Shown here piece after piece: positions 32,700 to 44,500 of a DNA stretch of 64,000 nt (its first letter is position 1; every line of letters begins with the position of its first letter). Made by a program: the position numbers and the translations under genes. This DNA comes from Paralithodes platypus (lineage: Eukaryota; Arthropoda; Malacostraca; Decapoda; Lithodidae): positions 20,314,219 to 20,378,218 of the forward strand of contig CM064538.1 in the NCBI GenBank assembly GCA_032716605.1, given 5' to 3'. The notes below the pieces were generated by a model, which searched no databases, was not told the origin of the DNA, and was given only the letters and a program-made list of their open reading frames with translations.

Positions 32700-34345
32700 A
32701 GGCTGATGGTTGCCACTTCTTCAGGCAGAGAAAGATAAAAAGGTACGGTACTGGTACACAATGAGAGGAGTGGAGAAGGGAAGTAGAGACGGTTGAACGA
32801 AATGTGCCGACTGATTTTATATGTATAGATGAACGAATGAGGTAATCTGTGTTTCATAATAGAGGGTATTTGGGGCAATGAGGGGATGGGGGTTGTCTGA
32901 CCATAATGTGGTAGTAGCAAATATGTGAGTAGGCTACAGACGAAGTGGGTGAGGAAAGATAGAGTAAGGCAGGATGGAGGAGGAGCCATGTAGAGAGGGA
33001 AAAGGTTACAAAAAAAAAAAAAAAAAAAAAAAAATGGAAGAGTTAAAAAAAGCAGTAGAAGACACCTAGATAGGTTTGACTTGAAGCGAATGGAGAAGGT
33101 GTAAGGGTGAGCTTTGTGTTTATGGAAGAGATAAGTGCATGATGAAAATGATGCAGTTTTTACAACCATGCACTACCTGCTCAATAGCTGGACTAAGGTG
33201 GGTGCCCTGATGAACAGTTGCCACAGATTGCTAGATTGCACCCTCCACCACAGCACTGGCGTCTGCCAATAACACACTGGCTGGCCTGAGACTCGAACCC
33301 TTGACCGTGAGGTTTACAGGCGAGTGTTCTACCAACCGTGCTACGGCCAGCATGTGAGGAGTTAGGAGGAGGGGAAGGAAGTGAAAGGATTAAACAGTAT
33401 GGTGGACTAAGGAGGTGAAACAAGCAGTTGAAGAGAAAAAGAAAGCATACAAGAGTGGTTGGGTAGTAGAGGGAATGAAAATTTGGAGAGGCAGAAAAGG
33501 GAAATGTAAGTGAAGAAAAAGAGAGTAGTGAGCCTGAGTACGAGAACAGTAGATGACAAATTTAGAAGAAATTGTTTTGGAAGGTCAAGAAAGTTAGGGA
33601 GGGTGACAATGGAAGTAGGCCTAGTAAGGGCGTGAAAGATAACAATGGGCGAGTTCTAGTGATGAAGCAAGCTAAGAAAGCACTTTAACCTGGGAAATGA
33701 AAGAGGGGGTTAGAATAGACCCATCACTGGTACTGTAGGATAGTGATGTAACAGAGCAATGGGTAGATGGGGAACAAGGTGGGTTTAGGAAGGGCTGTGT
33801 AGATCAGATCTTCTCCTTGTGAAGAAGTACCCAGTATCTGCAGAAGAAATGGAAGTTTATGCTGCCTTCATGGACTTGGAGAAGCCTAAGACAGTAAGTA
33901 GAGAGGGTGTGTGGAAAGTACTGAAGATATAGCAAGTACCGGTAGTTGGTAAGTTGCTAGAAGCAGTGAAAAGCATGTATGAGGGTGAAAGAGCAGCAAT
34001 GCGTGTAGAGAATGAGCATAGCGATTTCTTCAATAAAGCATGGGTGTGTATTGTCCCCATGGATGTTCAGTAGCCTATACAGCACATATTGTATGGATGG
34101 AGTCATGAAATAAATCCAAGGAAAAGCAGAGGATGTTGCAGTACACTAGTAAGGCAATGGAGCGATGGAAGTTGCTTGTGCTACGGTTAGCTGATGATAC
34201 TGCTCTTATGAGTGAGCGTTGCAAAGTTTGGTTTAGTAATTATGTTTAGAATGCTGTGTGAAAAACGGAACTCGAAGGTCAATAGGTCGAAGAGAGGGAT
34301 GCATTCCCCCCCAGGGCTAAGGAGGCCTTCATCTTATGGTGAAGG
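32700..34345 (+). pseudogene. Heavily decayed full-span LINE (endonuclease to RT)
   Basis: Ordered traces on the plus strand are LSDHNVVVAN at 32893-32920, the SDH catalytic signature of the AP-like LINE endonuclease; WWTKEVKQAVEEKKKAYKSG at 33400-33460; EQGGFRKGCVDQI at 33771-33810; YAAFMDLEK at 33858-33884; and LADDTALMSE at 34186-34215, the FADD/YADD catalytic box. Frames change repeatedly and stops are frequent, so this is an old copy. It is interrupted by an A-run of about 24 at 33010 and a SINE at 33186. The 3' end is unclear. Confidence 0.7.
33186..33360 (-). mobile_element. tRNA-derived SINE inside the decayed LINE
   Basis: On the minus strand from 33354: GCTGGCC (acceptor), A-box-like TAGCACGGTTGGTAGAA, B-box GGTTCGAGTCTC, then GGCCAGC closing a perfect 7-bp acceptor stem. 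The anticodon arm does not pair and a 100-bp non-tRNA body follows, so it is a SINE head, not a tRNA gene. Its position between RT-related segments shows it inserted into the LINE. Confidence 0.7.
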
Positions 34346-34743
34346 AAGAAATTAATATACCCCATGCATCCTACTGCATGTTGTATAAGGCGACTAATAG
34401 GGGGCGTGGAAAATGAGTTGTCGACTAACAGCCATTAGTAGCCTATACAATAAAGCCTTGTTATTGGCACTCAGGCACTGTCTTGGTATGGCAATGCCGA
34501 GACTGGTAGAGTGTGGTTAGGTGCCATAAGGGACTCTACTAGTTTAACCTGGGCGCTGTTGGCGCAACGCCAGAGTCGGCAGCAGTGTTACATGGTAGGG
34601 CAGTGTTGTGGCAGGATCTTGTTGTTCTAAAGTCCAAGTTGCCTAATGTACAGTAGAGTCTTGGTATGGTACCGTACTGTCTTGTTGCGGCACTGTTGAG
34701 GCTGGTATGGTTTGCAGATACTGCAGATGGACCTACTGTAGTT
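34346..34743. other. No gene; short internal duplications
   Basis: GTCTTGGTATGG and GTCTTG.TGCGGCAC recur at about 34473, 34652, 34679 and 35129, a loosely repeated segment into which J5 inserted. Confidence 0.45.
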
Positions 34744-34751
34744 GAGTCTTG

Positions 34752-35126
34752 GTTAAGGGTTGTGTTAGCGGGTGTACCATACCTTTTGTTTACATAGTGG
34801 CACGCTCGCAGTTACTGTACATTCGCGTCTAATTTGACTGCTGTTATTTGCCCCTGCTGGTAATATATATGATAATGACAATAAGTCATGGGGGGGTGGG
34901 GGGCAAAGCCTCCCTCAACATAACAATTTATCCAACACCTGGCCTTGGGATACAATAATGGGTCGAGGGGGAGCTTTGTTCCCCTCAACCCCCATGACTT
35001 ATTGTCATCTTCATATATATTACCAGCAGGGGCAAATAACAGCACTCAAATTAGATGCGAATATAAATGCGAGCATGCGACTATGTAAACAAAGTGGACG
35101 GTACGCCCGCTAACATAACCCTTACC
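34752..35126 (+). mobile_element. Family J element, copy J5, with exact 8-bp duplication
   Basis: A 375-bp element. GTTAAGGGTTGTGTTAGCGG pairs with CCGCTAACATAACCCTTACC at the right. GAGTCTTG flanks both sides exactly (34744 and 35127). Its TIR differs from J1-J4 (AGGGTTGTGTTAGC versus AGGATGTAGTATCC), so it is a subfamily. The centre shows the usual CCCCTGCTGGTAATATATAT, and the sequence folds on itself. Confidence 0.88.
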
Positions 35127-35134
35127 GAGTCTTG

Positions 35135-35364
35135 CTGCGGCACGGTTAGCACTATACAGTAACAACATCAGCCAAAGTGCTGACATAGGCTATGGGTCAC
35201 CCCTTGCATATTACATATACAAATTATCCACCGTCCACTGCCTTTTATTATTCCTGGGGGAAAGTGACATAGGCCTAGGTCTAGTCAACAGTGTTTGAGA
35301 AGCTTAGGGACGCGTCTTGCACGAGAGGCAATTGTTTACATATTCGATGAAAAACCTAGCCTAC
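35135..35364. other. No gene recognised
   Basis: Spacer between J5 and D2. Confidence 0.5.
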
Positions 35365-35368
35365 TTAA

Positions 35369-35787
35369 CCCATTAAGCCCCAGCTGATTTAATAAAAATG
35401 CACACTCCAGACCCAGCCACTTGTCAATTTTTTTTTTCCTGAAAACACATGGGATGGGTTAGTAATATAGGGAAAACCACAAAAAAAACCGCTCCCTTAG
35501 GTCATTTAGGGGTCCTGGGGGGGCGGCGGAGAGTCGCAATTAACATGGGGTGATGGGTAGGCAAAATACTGGAAAATCACTCCAGCGTGCACGCGGCTGG
35601 ACTTACTGTAGGGGGCTGCCAACCATGGGTATTGTTCCGTGGGATCCTAAAGCAGTTCTCATACAAATCTGAACCCTCTACGAGCCTTCTATCAATGTTC
35701 AATTAGCGCCGTCGGCTATAACCGACGCTGGTACTGGCAGGGATTTAGAATGCCGTCGACTCACGTCCGACGCTGGTGTCCACCTGG
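35369..35787 (+). mobile_element. Family D TTAA element, copy D2
   Basis: A 419-bp insertion with TTAA at 35365 and 35788. It shares with D1 the GGGAAAACCAC/GGAAAAACCAC segment, CATACAAATCTGA.CCCTCT, and duplicated right-end GACGCTGG modules (TATAACCGACGCTGG, then CACGTCCGACGCTGG). Ends are CCCATTAAGCCCCAGC and, on the reverse strand, CCAGGTGGACACCAGC; the right end is degraded. Confidence 0.78.
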
Positions 35788-35791
35788 TTAA

Positions 35792-36166
35792 TCTGTATCT
35801 AGGCCTACTTGTATTTTATTGTGTTCACGAGACACGAACGAGTTTTCATAACGGGCGAGGCAAGCATAAGAGCGAGTTCAATAGTTTATTATTTTTTCAA
35901 AGAAAAAATATATTTACATGTATTGGCCTAACCAGGCATAATCTCCACAATGACTGTTTAAACTGTCAAACATGTCTTAATAAAAAAAAAAAATACCGTA
36001 GGTACCGGTAGGCTTATTTCTGCAGGAGAATGACGCCACTTTACGATACATTTGCTGTTAAAATATACACAAAGCTGTAATTCCAGTAACAGTATGTATA
36101 TAATGTAAAGAAAAACAAACTGCCAAAGATATAAAGGCACATCTAGTAATAATAAAATTTTAGTTT
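35792..36166. other. No gene recognised
   Basis: AT-rich spacer with T and A runs. Confidence 0.5.
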
Positions 36167-36495
36167 GGTAAGGGTTGTGTTAGCAGGCATACTATCGCTT
36201 TGTACTATTTGCATAAGTTGTACGCTTGCAATTAGGCCTATGTTCGCTTCTAATTTGACTTATTTTATTTTATAATTTTTGTTTACAAAATTATCCCACA
36301 GCCAGCCGTTATATGCCCCTGCTGGTAACATAATTATATATACAGTATGATGACAATAATTCAAGGGGGGTGAGGAGGAGCTTTACCCATTATTGTACCC
36401 CACGGCCATCTGCTGCATAAATTGTCGAGTTACTGGCTGTGGGACACAATACAGTAATAGGATGAGGGGGCTTTGCCCCCCCCACCACAACCCTT
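36167..36495 (+). mobile_element. Family J copy J6, right end lost
   Basis: The left end GGTAAGGGTTGTGTTAGCAG matches J5. The centre has GCCCCTGCTGGTAACATA and GATGACAATAATTCAAGGGG, with a second internal inverted pair (CACAGCCAG/CTGGCTGTG). It fades into a C run at 36475; no right TIR was found. Confidence 0.65.
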
Positions 36496-36736
36496 TTTTT
36501 AAGTTTTTCCATTGAGCATTAAAACACCTAGATTTGCAATTTGGCTATTTGTATGTATATTTATATCAAAACCCACAACATTCAACATTAAATAACCTAA
36601 CCTCACCTGGAAAAGTTAGGTTACAGTAAGTTAGATTAGGTTTGGTTAGCCGCCCTAGAGCGTAAAAGGCCTGGGCTAGCCTTTTAAAATTTGTTATCTT
36701 TCAGGAGGATCACAGGTAGGCTAGGCCTGGGCCTAT

Positions 36737-36970
36737 GTGTCTATCTATCTATCTTTCTATTGCCGGACGCCTTACTACCCTTACGAGGGTGGCCATACAC
36801 AGAATGCCCCCAAGCGGACCTATTCCCTGTGAGAGGGACAACCCGAGCCAGTTTAGTGAAGGACTTACAGGATTGACCACTCAATTTAGGATTCGTCCAA
36901 CTCCGAGGCCCTCTTGTGTATCTTGTTAGCACTATTTTTCTACAGTGGTGTTCGGCTAATCCATCCACTA
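36737..36970 (-). mobile_element. Retroposon 3' region with (GATA)n tail, minus strand
   Basis: The tail (CTAT)n lies at 36741-36768, preceded on the minus strand by GGCGTCCGGCAATAG. The same 3' signature is at 29130-29205. The minus frame is open (KSFTKLARVVPLTGNRSAWG, then HSVYGHPRKG), but no protein family is certain. Confidence 0.6.
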
Positions 36971-37135
36971 ACCTGCCTTACCCTTAGGTAAGCAGTACGG
37001 ATTTGTATCAGGTTTACTCCCCTAGACAGGTTGCCACTTGCCAACCAAGGCTGACGAGTCCCATCCACCCGGATTTGTATAAGGTTGTCTCCCCTAGATG
37101 AGTTGCCGACCAAGGCTAACGAGTCCCATCCACTC
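36971..37135. repeat. Local tandem duplication (~65 bp)
   Basis: CGGATTTGTATCAGGTTTAC...CCCCTAGACAGGTTGCC and CGGATTTGTATAAGGTTGTC...CCCCTAGATGAGTTGCC, each followed by GACCAAGGCT.ACGAGTCC-type sequence. Confidence 0.7.
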
Positions 37136-37928
37136 AGCAGTTGAAAAACAGAAAACCCAAGTCTTAGTCTAAAGAATTAGGCCTAGGCCTATGTCAATTT
37201 AATATAAAAAAAATCTGAATATTGTCAGTCTCCTTAGGTTCCTACACACACATAAAAAAAGGCCTAAATAAAAAAAAAAAAAAAAAAAAGGCTAACAGTA
37301 GGCTTGTAAGAAAGAAAAAAAAACGGCCTAGAGGGAAATGTTTGACTGAAAAGAGAATAACCTCATAGCCTAGTTAGGCCTAATGCAAAAACAGGCTATC
37401 AAACAAGAGCAGTTCCATCTTTTTCATAATTTGTATTTAGCCGAATAGGCTAGGCCTAGGCTATACAAAGTTAAAATTATGCTTTACAGTTCTTATTACT
37501 TAGGATATGTCTTTGAAAGTGATCAATATAGGCGAGGCCTAGGCTAATTTCAAACTAATTTTCTTGTAGGGCCTATTTTTCTCATCTTCAGCCCAGTCTT
37601 GAAACAAAATTATTCCATTTGACACCCTAAAAATAATAATTAGGCCTAGGCCTAGGCCTTTATTATTGCAAAATGATTAGCCTATGTTTAGGCTAGGCTA
37701 CTATTCTCTGGGCCTGGGGTTCATGTGTAAGCAATAGCAAGTGTCCACCAACAGCTTGAGCCTGACGCCTGCGGCCTGAAGAGTGAAGACTCTGTCGGTC
37801 CGTCGGCGCCTGTCCTGCCGCCTCTGCCACTGTTGGTTGCTGTGCAGCTTCTGGTTCGAACTGATATGGTCAGATTAGGCCTATCATACGGTTGAACTAA
37901 ATTTATTGTGCATTGCACAATTTAACAA
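37136..37928. other. AGGCCTA-rich spacer, no gene
   Basis: TAGGCCTAGGC words and A-runs (37270-37290, 37315). A 65-codon minus frame at 37721-37918 is GC-rich relative to its flanks (GTCGGTCCGTCGGCGCCTGT) but has no recognised motif. Confidence 0.5.
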
Positions 37929-37932
37929 TTAA

Positions 37933-38141
37933 CCTCTTCAGTACCAGGGACTTCCTTTTCATCATATTTTGGCATCTAGGCTATTAAGTTAGGCTAGACG
38001 ATTTTATTCAGCTTAGGAAAGACGTCTAGCAATAATAAGACATCAAACTATCTCAACCAACCACTTCAACTACCGCAAATCCTTCCTAAGCTGCATAATA
38101 TCGTCTAAATACAGCTAGAAAAAAATATGACACGTCGCTGG
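37933..38141 (+). mobile_element. Family A TTAA element, copy A8
   Basis: TTAA at 37929 and 38142. The left end CCTCTTCAGTACCAGGGAC is related to A9; the right half has CTTCCTAAGCTGCATAATAT and CGTCTAAATACAGCTAG. The insertion lies inside the giant element. Confidence 0.8.
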
Positions 38142-38556
38142 TTAAAAGGCATTTCAAATTGTTCACTAGGCCTAGGCTACTTTCACAGCTCTCATAATCA
38201 TCGTCCATTGTGCAGGTTGTTATACAACGAAGTTAAAGTTACGAAATTACCGCTCATAGGCCTAGGACTCTAAGAGTCAGCCTCACAAATCACGAGACAT
38301 CTAGGCTAGTCAAGCTTTTCAGCCTCTCAGGCGTCTTCCTGAATCCTCTTGGTGCTGTTATTGTTTACAATTTTCCTGGTGTGACGTCACGAAGATCGCC
38401 TTAACTCCGAATCATGCACACCTTCCGCAAGGTATAAAATTCGATATATTGAGATTATTGTTTGACAAAATTTAATAATAACACTCAAAGTGCGTTACTT
38501 GCATGTTGGTATTTCCCATTATAAGTAGAGCCCATGTCATGCACCACCACCTTTAA

Positions 38557-38632
38557 CCCTTTTTACTACCACAGGTCTTTCTTAAACTGCTGAAAATAGT
38601 AAGCAAAAATACTATAAAAAATAGTTTAATGT
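38557..38632 (+). mobile_element. Family A copy A7, right half
   Basis: Starts at TTAA 38553 with CCCTTTTTACTACCACAGG, then TTCTTAAACTGCTGAAAATA, which matches A1 from 10500 on. The outer end is eroded and ends near TTTAA 38632. With 19546-19651 it reconstitutes one A element split by the giant insertion. Confidence 0.8.
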
Positions 38633-38707
38633 TCTAGTCTGTATATTTGTTGTTGACGATGCATTGTAAAGTCCCCACCTTAATTATTATTAATAGTAGG
38701 CTATCAA

Positions 38708-39088
38708 GGGGGGATGGTTCGCTATTCTGCCCCCCCCCCCTCCCCCCCTTCTCCTTCGTGTTAAGCCACATTTGTTGTAAGATTATACAACGTTTGGGCC
38801 ATTAGATTGGCGATTTTAACACCTTTCGCCCCATTTCGTTGTCCATTTTAAGACCTTTCATGCTATTTAGGTCGATGTCGATGTTTTCCTGGCGAGCAAT
38901 AGCGAGCCTGAACATTTAAGAGGAATCGGCCTTCGGCCGGGACATTTTTCTATCGAAACATGTACAAATTTATCCTGAAGGAGGGATCTAGGGGGTGTTT
39001 TTCTAAATTTGATGGAGGTCTAGCGAGGAAACTAAAAAATATAGGAATAAATTAATTAATAGACCAAAAAAACCCGGCCCATCTCCCC
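38708..39088 (+). mobile_element. Family C TTAA element, copy C2
   Basis: The left target is TCAA (mutated TTAA) at 38704; the right is TTAA 39089. Landmarks: CCTTTCGCCCCATTTCGTTG, CCTGGCGAGCAATAGCGAGC, GGCCTTCGGCCGG, GGAGGTCTAGCGAGGAAAC, AATAGACCAAAA. It shares its right TTAA with the A fragment that follows. Confidence 0.82.
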
Positions 39089-39092
39089 TTAA

Positions 39093-39165
39093 TCCGTTCA
39101 GTACCGGTGCCGTCTTTTAAACTTTATTCTGAATCATATTAGAGGACTGTATTGAGTTTACAAAG
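39093..39165 (+). mobile_element. Family A left-half fragment
   Basis: CCGTTCAGTACCGGTGCCGT then TTAAACTTTATTCTGAATCA and ACTGTATTGAGTTTAC. It stops where a C half begins, so the C element replaced or truncated it. Confidence 0.7.
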
Positions 39166-39268
39166 TCTTAATATTGACACATGAAATGGGCGAAAGGTCT
39201 TAAAATCTGAAAACTAATAGCACTAAGTATGAGAGAGAAGGGGGGCCAGAAAAACGGACCATCTCCCC
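39166..39268 (-). mobile_element. Family C fragment (outer end only), minus strand
   Basis: GAAATGGGCGAAAGGTCTTA, then TCTGAAAACTAATAG and CCAGAAAAACGGACCATCTC, to TTAA 39269. The inner part is absent. Confidence 0.78.
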
Positions 39269-39272
39269 TTAA

Positions 39273-39641
39273 GGGAGCCCACCTCGCTTGTTTCTCTCCC
39301 TCTCTCTTTGTCTTGTATCTATTCGGCCCCATTCAGCCTACTGATTTAAGACGTTTACCCCCATCCAGGTGTCTATATTTCCCTGGTGAGCAGTAGCGAG
39401 CCAGCATATATATATTTTTGTTTTGACAGAAAGTTAAATTTGTACATTTTTCGATAGAAAAATGTCTCTGGCGAAGCCAAATTTCTCGATAAAATGCTGG
39501 CTCGCTATCGCTCGCCAGGAAGAAATCGACACCTGGATGGGGATAAACGTCTTAAAACAGTTGGCTGAATGAAGCCGAATGGATACAAGCCAGGGAAAGA
39601 GAGAAAGGGGAGAAAGATTTAAAATAAGCCGGTGACCCGCC
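39273..39641 (-). mobile_element. Family B TTAA element, copy B4
   Basis: TTAA at 39269 and 39642. GGGAGCCCACCTCGCTTG at the left and CCGGTGACCCGCC at the right, with a CTCGCTATCGCTCGCCAGGA core. The left TTAA is shared with the C fragment. Confidence 0.88.
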
Positions 39642-39737
39642 TTAATGTTGTATACTAATAACGCAGTAACAATTATTCACACAGTTGTACTGCTGTGATA
39701 CCTTATAAAACATGATATTTATTGCTGTGTTCATACG

Positions 39738-39830
39738 GTCTATCTGTCTGTCTATCTCTCTGTCTATCTATCTGTATATCTGTTTATCTATCTGTCTGTC
39801 TGTCTGTCTGTCTGTATGTCTGTCTATCTA

Positions 39831-39861
<31 letters not shown>

Positions 39862-40198
39862 GTCTGTATATCTGTCTATCTATCTATCTCTCTGTCTATC
39901 TATCTGTGTGTCTGTCTGTTTGTCTATCTATCTGTCTATCTATCTAGCTATCTGTCTGTATGTATGTCTGTCTATCTATCTGTCTGTCTATCTATCTATC
40001 TGTCTGTATGTATGTCTGTCTATCTATCTATCTATCTGTCTGTATGTTTATCTATCTATCTGTCTGTATGTTTATCTATCTATCTGTCTGTATGTCTGTC
40101 TATCTATATATCTGTCTGTCAGTTTGTCTGTCTATCTATCTACCTGTCTCTATGTTTGGCTGTCTGTCTGTCTATCTGTCTATATATCTATCTATCTC
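39738..40198. repeat. (CTGT/CTAT)n tetranucleotide repeat
   Basis: About 110 tetramers of TCTG/TCTA in irregular mixture, followed by CACTCACTCAC and (CT)n to 40253. The Cys/Leu/Ser-rich frames across it are artefacts. Confidence 0.97.
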
Positions 40199-40382
40199 TC
40201 ACTCACTCACACACTCACTCACTGACTCACACTCTCTCTCTCTCTCTCTCTCTGAAGCGATTTAAATAGCGTAGATATACAGTTGTAGCCTACTAATTCT
40301 GGAAGCTCAATCTCAGATAATTATGAATGAATAATTAATGCAATAAAGTTTATACGACACGACACGCTATTCAGTACATATA

Positions 40383-40533
40383 AGTAACACCCCGTTCTGT
40401 ACATTAATCATCAATAACAAACCCCAATGTACTTGAATAAACTAATGAAAGCATATGGTCCTCCCGGGATTCCAACTCGGGACACCACACCCAGAACATA
40501 AGCATCCAAACCATTACACCACCAATACAGTTA
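40383..40533 (-). mobile_element. SINE family S1, minus strand
   Basis: On the reverse strand, A-box TGGTGTAATGGTTTGGATG, B-box-like GAGTTGGAATCCCGG, then the body to GTGTTACTT. 55629-55782 is a close second copy; 9176-9272 is a truncated one. The B box deviates from GGTTCRANTCC. Confidence 0.72.
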
Positions 40534-40560
40534 CATATGTTACATAAGTACATATGTTAA

Positions 40561-40889
40561 GGTAGTAGTACTCGCTTTTTCTGGACCCCTTCTCCCTCAT
40601 GTTTAGCATATTAGGTGAGATATTAAGACGTTATTTCCGTTAGTTTGGCGATTTTGGGACCTTTCGCCTATATTTTGTATCAATATTAAGACATTTCGTG
40701 CCCTTTAGATGTCGATTTTTTCCTGGCGAGCGATAGCCAGCCTCAAATTTTAGAAAAATGTAAACATTTATCTTCAAAGGGGGTCTAGTGAGTGTTTCTC
40801 TAAGCTTGATGGAGGTCTAGCGAGGAAACTCAAAGATGAATAAATAAATATATATACAGTATATAGACCAAAAACCAAGCATTACCCCC
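40561..40889 (+). mobile_element. Family C TTAA element, copy C3
   Basis: TTAA at 40557 and 40890. GGTAGTAGTACTCGCTTTTT at the left identifies a C subfamily shared with C6 and C7. Core TCCTGGCGAGCGATAGCCAG; GGAGGTCTAGCGAGGAAAC near the right end. Confidence 0.85.
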
Positions 40890-41016
40890 TTAAACCAAAA
40901 CTCAAAATCCCGGGATAGAATATGGTAGAACTCGTGCGTAAAAATGTCATTAGTATGCATGCTGTCCCCGTACGCTGACATTCCGATTAGCGAACCAAAT
41001 TAAAAACCAGCCTTAA

Positions 41017-41190
41017 CCCGTACAGTACCGGTGACGTCCTTTTCATCATATTCTGGCAACTATTAGACGATTTTATTCAGCTTAGGAAGGACCTCTAGAA
41101 ATAATAAGGCTTCAAGCTGTCTCAACCAACCCTTTTAACTACCACAGATCCTTCCTAAGCTGCACAATGTCGTCAACATATAGCTAGAAC
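41017..41190 (+). mobile_element. Family A copy A9, left part (split by hAT element)
   Basis: TTAA at 41013, CCCGTACAGTACCGGTGACG, through the fold to ATATAGCTAGAAC. The final GCTAGAAC is the target duplication of the hAT element; the A sequence resumes at 45049 and ends at TTAA 45081. Confidence 0.88.
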
Positions 41191-41475
41191 CAGGGTCCAG
41201 AGAATATAGGGTCAACCTACCGCTCAAAGAAAATGCGCTGTCTTTCGCGCATGACGTCATTCTCCCCACAGTGGGGACAGAGGCTAGGGGTCAGTGGGAG
41301 GTCGGTCAGTTCATTCACTTTGAGAACTCAATCACGAACATACAGGTGAAACAAAGCGGATGTTTTATAATTCTAGTTGTGTGTGGTATGATAATGATTT
41401 GGAATTATGAATGCTAAGATACCTATCTTGAAATATATAGCATAAAAACAATGATGTTAGTTACTATACAGTTAA

Positions 41476-41687
41476 CCCATAAAGTACCGGTGATGTCCTT
41501 TTCTTTATAGTGTAGCCACTATTAGACCATTGTATTCAGATTAGGAAGGACCTCTAGCAATAATATGGCTTCCAACTATCTCAACCAACCTTTTTAACTA
41601 CCGTAGATCCTTCCGAAGCTGCATAATATCGTATTAATATATCCTAGCTAGAATACAATATAACACACGTAGCTGGTACTCAAAGGC
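41476..41687 (+). mobile_element. Family A TTAA element, copy A13, inside the hAT element
   Basis: TTAA at 41472 and 41688. Ends are CCCATAAAGTACCGGTGATG and, on the reverse strand, GCCTTTGAGTACCAGCTACG. It arrived after the hAT insertion, which itself split A9. Confidence 0.85.
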
Positions 41688-41723
41688 TTAACTAACAACA
41701 TCAGAAGTTGAGACAAATACAAT

Positions 41724-42933
<1,210 letters not shown>

Positions 42934-43882
42934 ACATAGCCCTTGTAGCTTGCTGTTTACATAGCCCTTGTAGCTTGCTGTTTACATAGCCCTTGTAGCT
43001 TGCTGTTTACATAGCCCTTGTAGCTTGCTGTTTACATAGCCCTTGTAGCTTGCTGTTTACATAGCCCTTGTAGCTTGCTGTTTACATAGCCCTTGTAGCT
43101 TGCTGTTTACATAGCCCTTGTAGCTTGCTGTTTACATAGCCCTTGTAGCTTGCTGTTTACATAGCCCTTGTAGCTTGCTGTTTACATAGCCCTTGTAGCT
43201 TGCTGTTTACATAGCCCTTGTAGCTTGCTGTTTACATAGCCCTTGTAGCTTGCTGTTTACATAGCCCTTGTAGCTTGCTGTTTACATAGCCCTTGTAGCT
43301 TGCTGTTTACATAGCCCTTGTAGCTTGCTGTTTACATAGCCCTTGTAGCTTGCTGTTTACATAGCCCTTGTAGCTTGCTGTTTACATAGCCCTTGTAGCT
43401 TGCTGTTTACATAGCCCTTGTAGCTTGCTGTTTACATAGCCCTTGTAGCTTGCTGTTTACATAGCCCTTGTAGCTTGCTGTTTACATAGCCCTTGTAGCT
43501 TGCTGTTTACATAGCCCTTGTAGCTTGCTGTTTACATAGCCCTTGTAGCTTGCTGTTTACATAGCCCTTGTAGCTTGCTGTTTACATAGCCCTTGTAGCT
43601 TGCTGTTTACATAGCCCTTGTAGCTTGCTGTTTACATAGCCCTTGTAGCTTGCTGTTTACATAGCCCTTGTAGCTTGCTGTTTACATAGCCCTTGTAGCT
43701 TGCTGTTTACATAGCCCTTGTAGCTTGCTGTTTACATAGCCCTTGTAGCTTGCTGTTTACATAGCCCTTGTAGCTTGCTGTTTACATAGCCCTTGTAGCT
43801 TGCTGTTTACATAGCCCTTGTAGCTTGCTGTTTACATAGCCCTTGTAGCTTGCTGTTTACATAGCCCTTGTAGCTTGCTGTT
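42934..43882. repeat. 25-bp minisatellite derived from LINE coding sequence
   Basis: About 38 virtually identical copies of a 25-bp monomer (CATAGCCCTTGTAGCTTGCT plus GTTTA). On the minus strand the monomer is the codons for KQQATRAM of the adjacent LINE, so the array arose by expansion inside ORF2. At 25 bp it shifts frame each copy. The near absence of variants implies recent expansion. Confidence 0.95.
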
Positions 43883-43904
43883 TTAATTCTAATTCTAATG
43901 TGGG

Positions 43905-44295
43905 TGTGATAATTTGGCAGCTGGTAATATGACAGTAGAAACAATCATCAGCTTAACATGGGCAAGGTAGAATTCAAAAGCGTGCGCGCACACACACACA
44001 AACACACACAGTTTGTAAAATGCAGTGCGTGTGTGTGTGTGTGTGTATGACGTTAGGAAAACTATTCTGCTTAACATTGACAAGCTAGAATTAACACCAT
44101 GCCACACACACACACGCACACACAGTTTATAAAATGTAGTGCGTGTGTGTGACTGTGTGTATGACGTTAGGAAAAATATTCAGCTTAACATTGACAAGCT
44201 AGAAACTAACCCCAACCCACACACACACATGAGTTTGTAAAATGCATGTGTGTGTGTGTGTGTGTTAGTGAGTGTACGTAAGTGTATGTGCGTGC

Positions 44296-44344
<49 letters not shown>

Positions 44345-44500
44345 TGAGTGTGCATAAGTATGTGTGTGTGTCCCTTCTACTTGGCGGAAAATTCATAGGA
44401 CATTAAAAAGATTTATCAGCTTAACATTGACAAGCTAGAATTCAACACACACACTCATGGTTTGTAAAATGCAGTCCTTTTGTCATGATAAAGGTGAGCA
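43905..44500. repeat. Degenerate tandem block with TG/CA tracts
   Basis: Four to five units of roughly 115-230 bp share CAGCTTAACATTGACAAGCTAG, GTTTGTAAAATGCAGT and TATGACGTTAGGAAAA. They differ mainly in the lengths of internal CA and TG runs (44005, 44120, 44255, 44300, 44360). The opposed CA and TG runs could fold into long hairpins. Confidence 0.8.

Larger units (their letters stand above)
19656..38552 (+). mobile_element. Giant (~18.9 kb) TTAA-flanked insertion with inverted termini
   Basis: The boundaries are TTAA 19652 and TTAA 38553. Termini are AGGTGGTGATGCATGA and, on the reverse strand, AGGTGGTGGTGCATGA, 15 of 16 matching. A second inverted pair, GTGACGTCACACCAGGA, lies about 150-165 bp inside each end (19809 and 38374). 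The outside flanks are the two halves of one A element joining exactly at TTAA. Inside the left end is a broken THAP-domain frame (19912-20243). THAP transposase with TTAA duplication is a known Kolobok combination, so a giant, now dead Kolobok-like element is the favoured reading. The interior is filled with LINEs, J elements, hAT and other MITEs. No intact transposase is visible. Confidence 0.7.

Noticed and set aside
33290..33356. Possible functional tRNA gene on the minus strand
   Set aside because: A and B boxes and the acceptor stem are present, but the anticodon stem does not pair and a SINE body follows.
19656..38552. Giant insertion as a Maverick/Polinton or an integrated virus
   Set aside because: No polymerase B, integrase, ATPase or capsid-like frame is visible. 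The duplication is TTAA (4 bp), whereas Mavericks make 6-bp duplications, and the termini are short.
39712..40269. 185-codon Cys/Ser/Leu-rich open frame
   Set aside because: Translation of a (CTGT/CTAT)n tetranucleotide tract.
42934..43882. CRISPR-like regular repeat array
   Set aside because: There are no spacers; monomers are directly adjacent, and the sequence is derived from a LINE in a eukaryotic genome.
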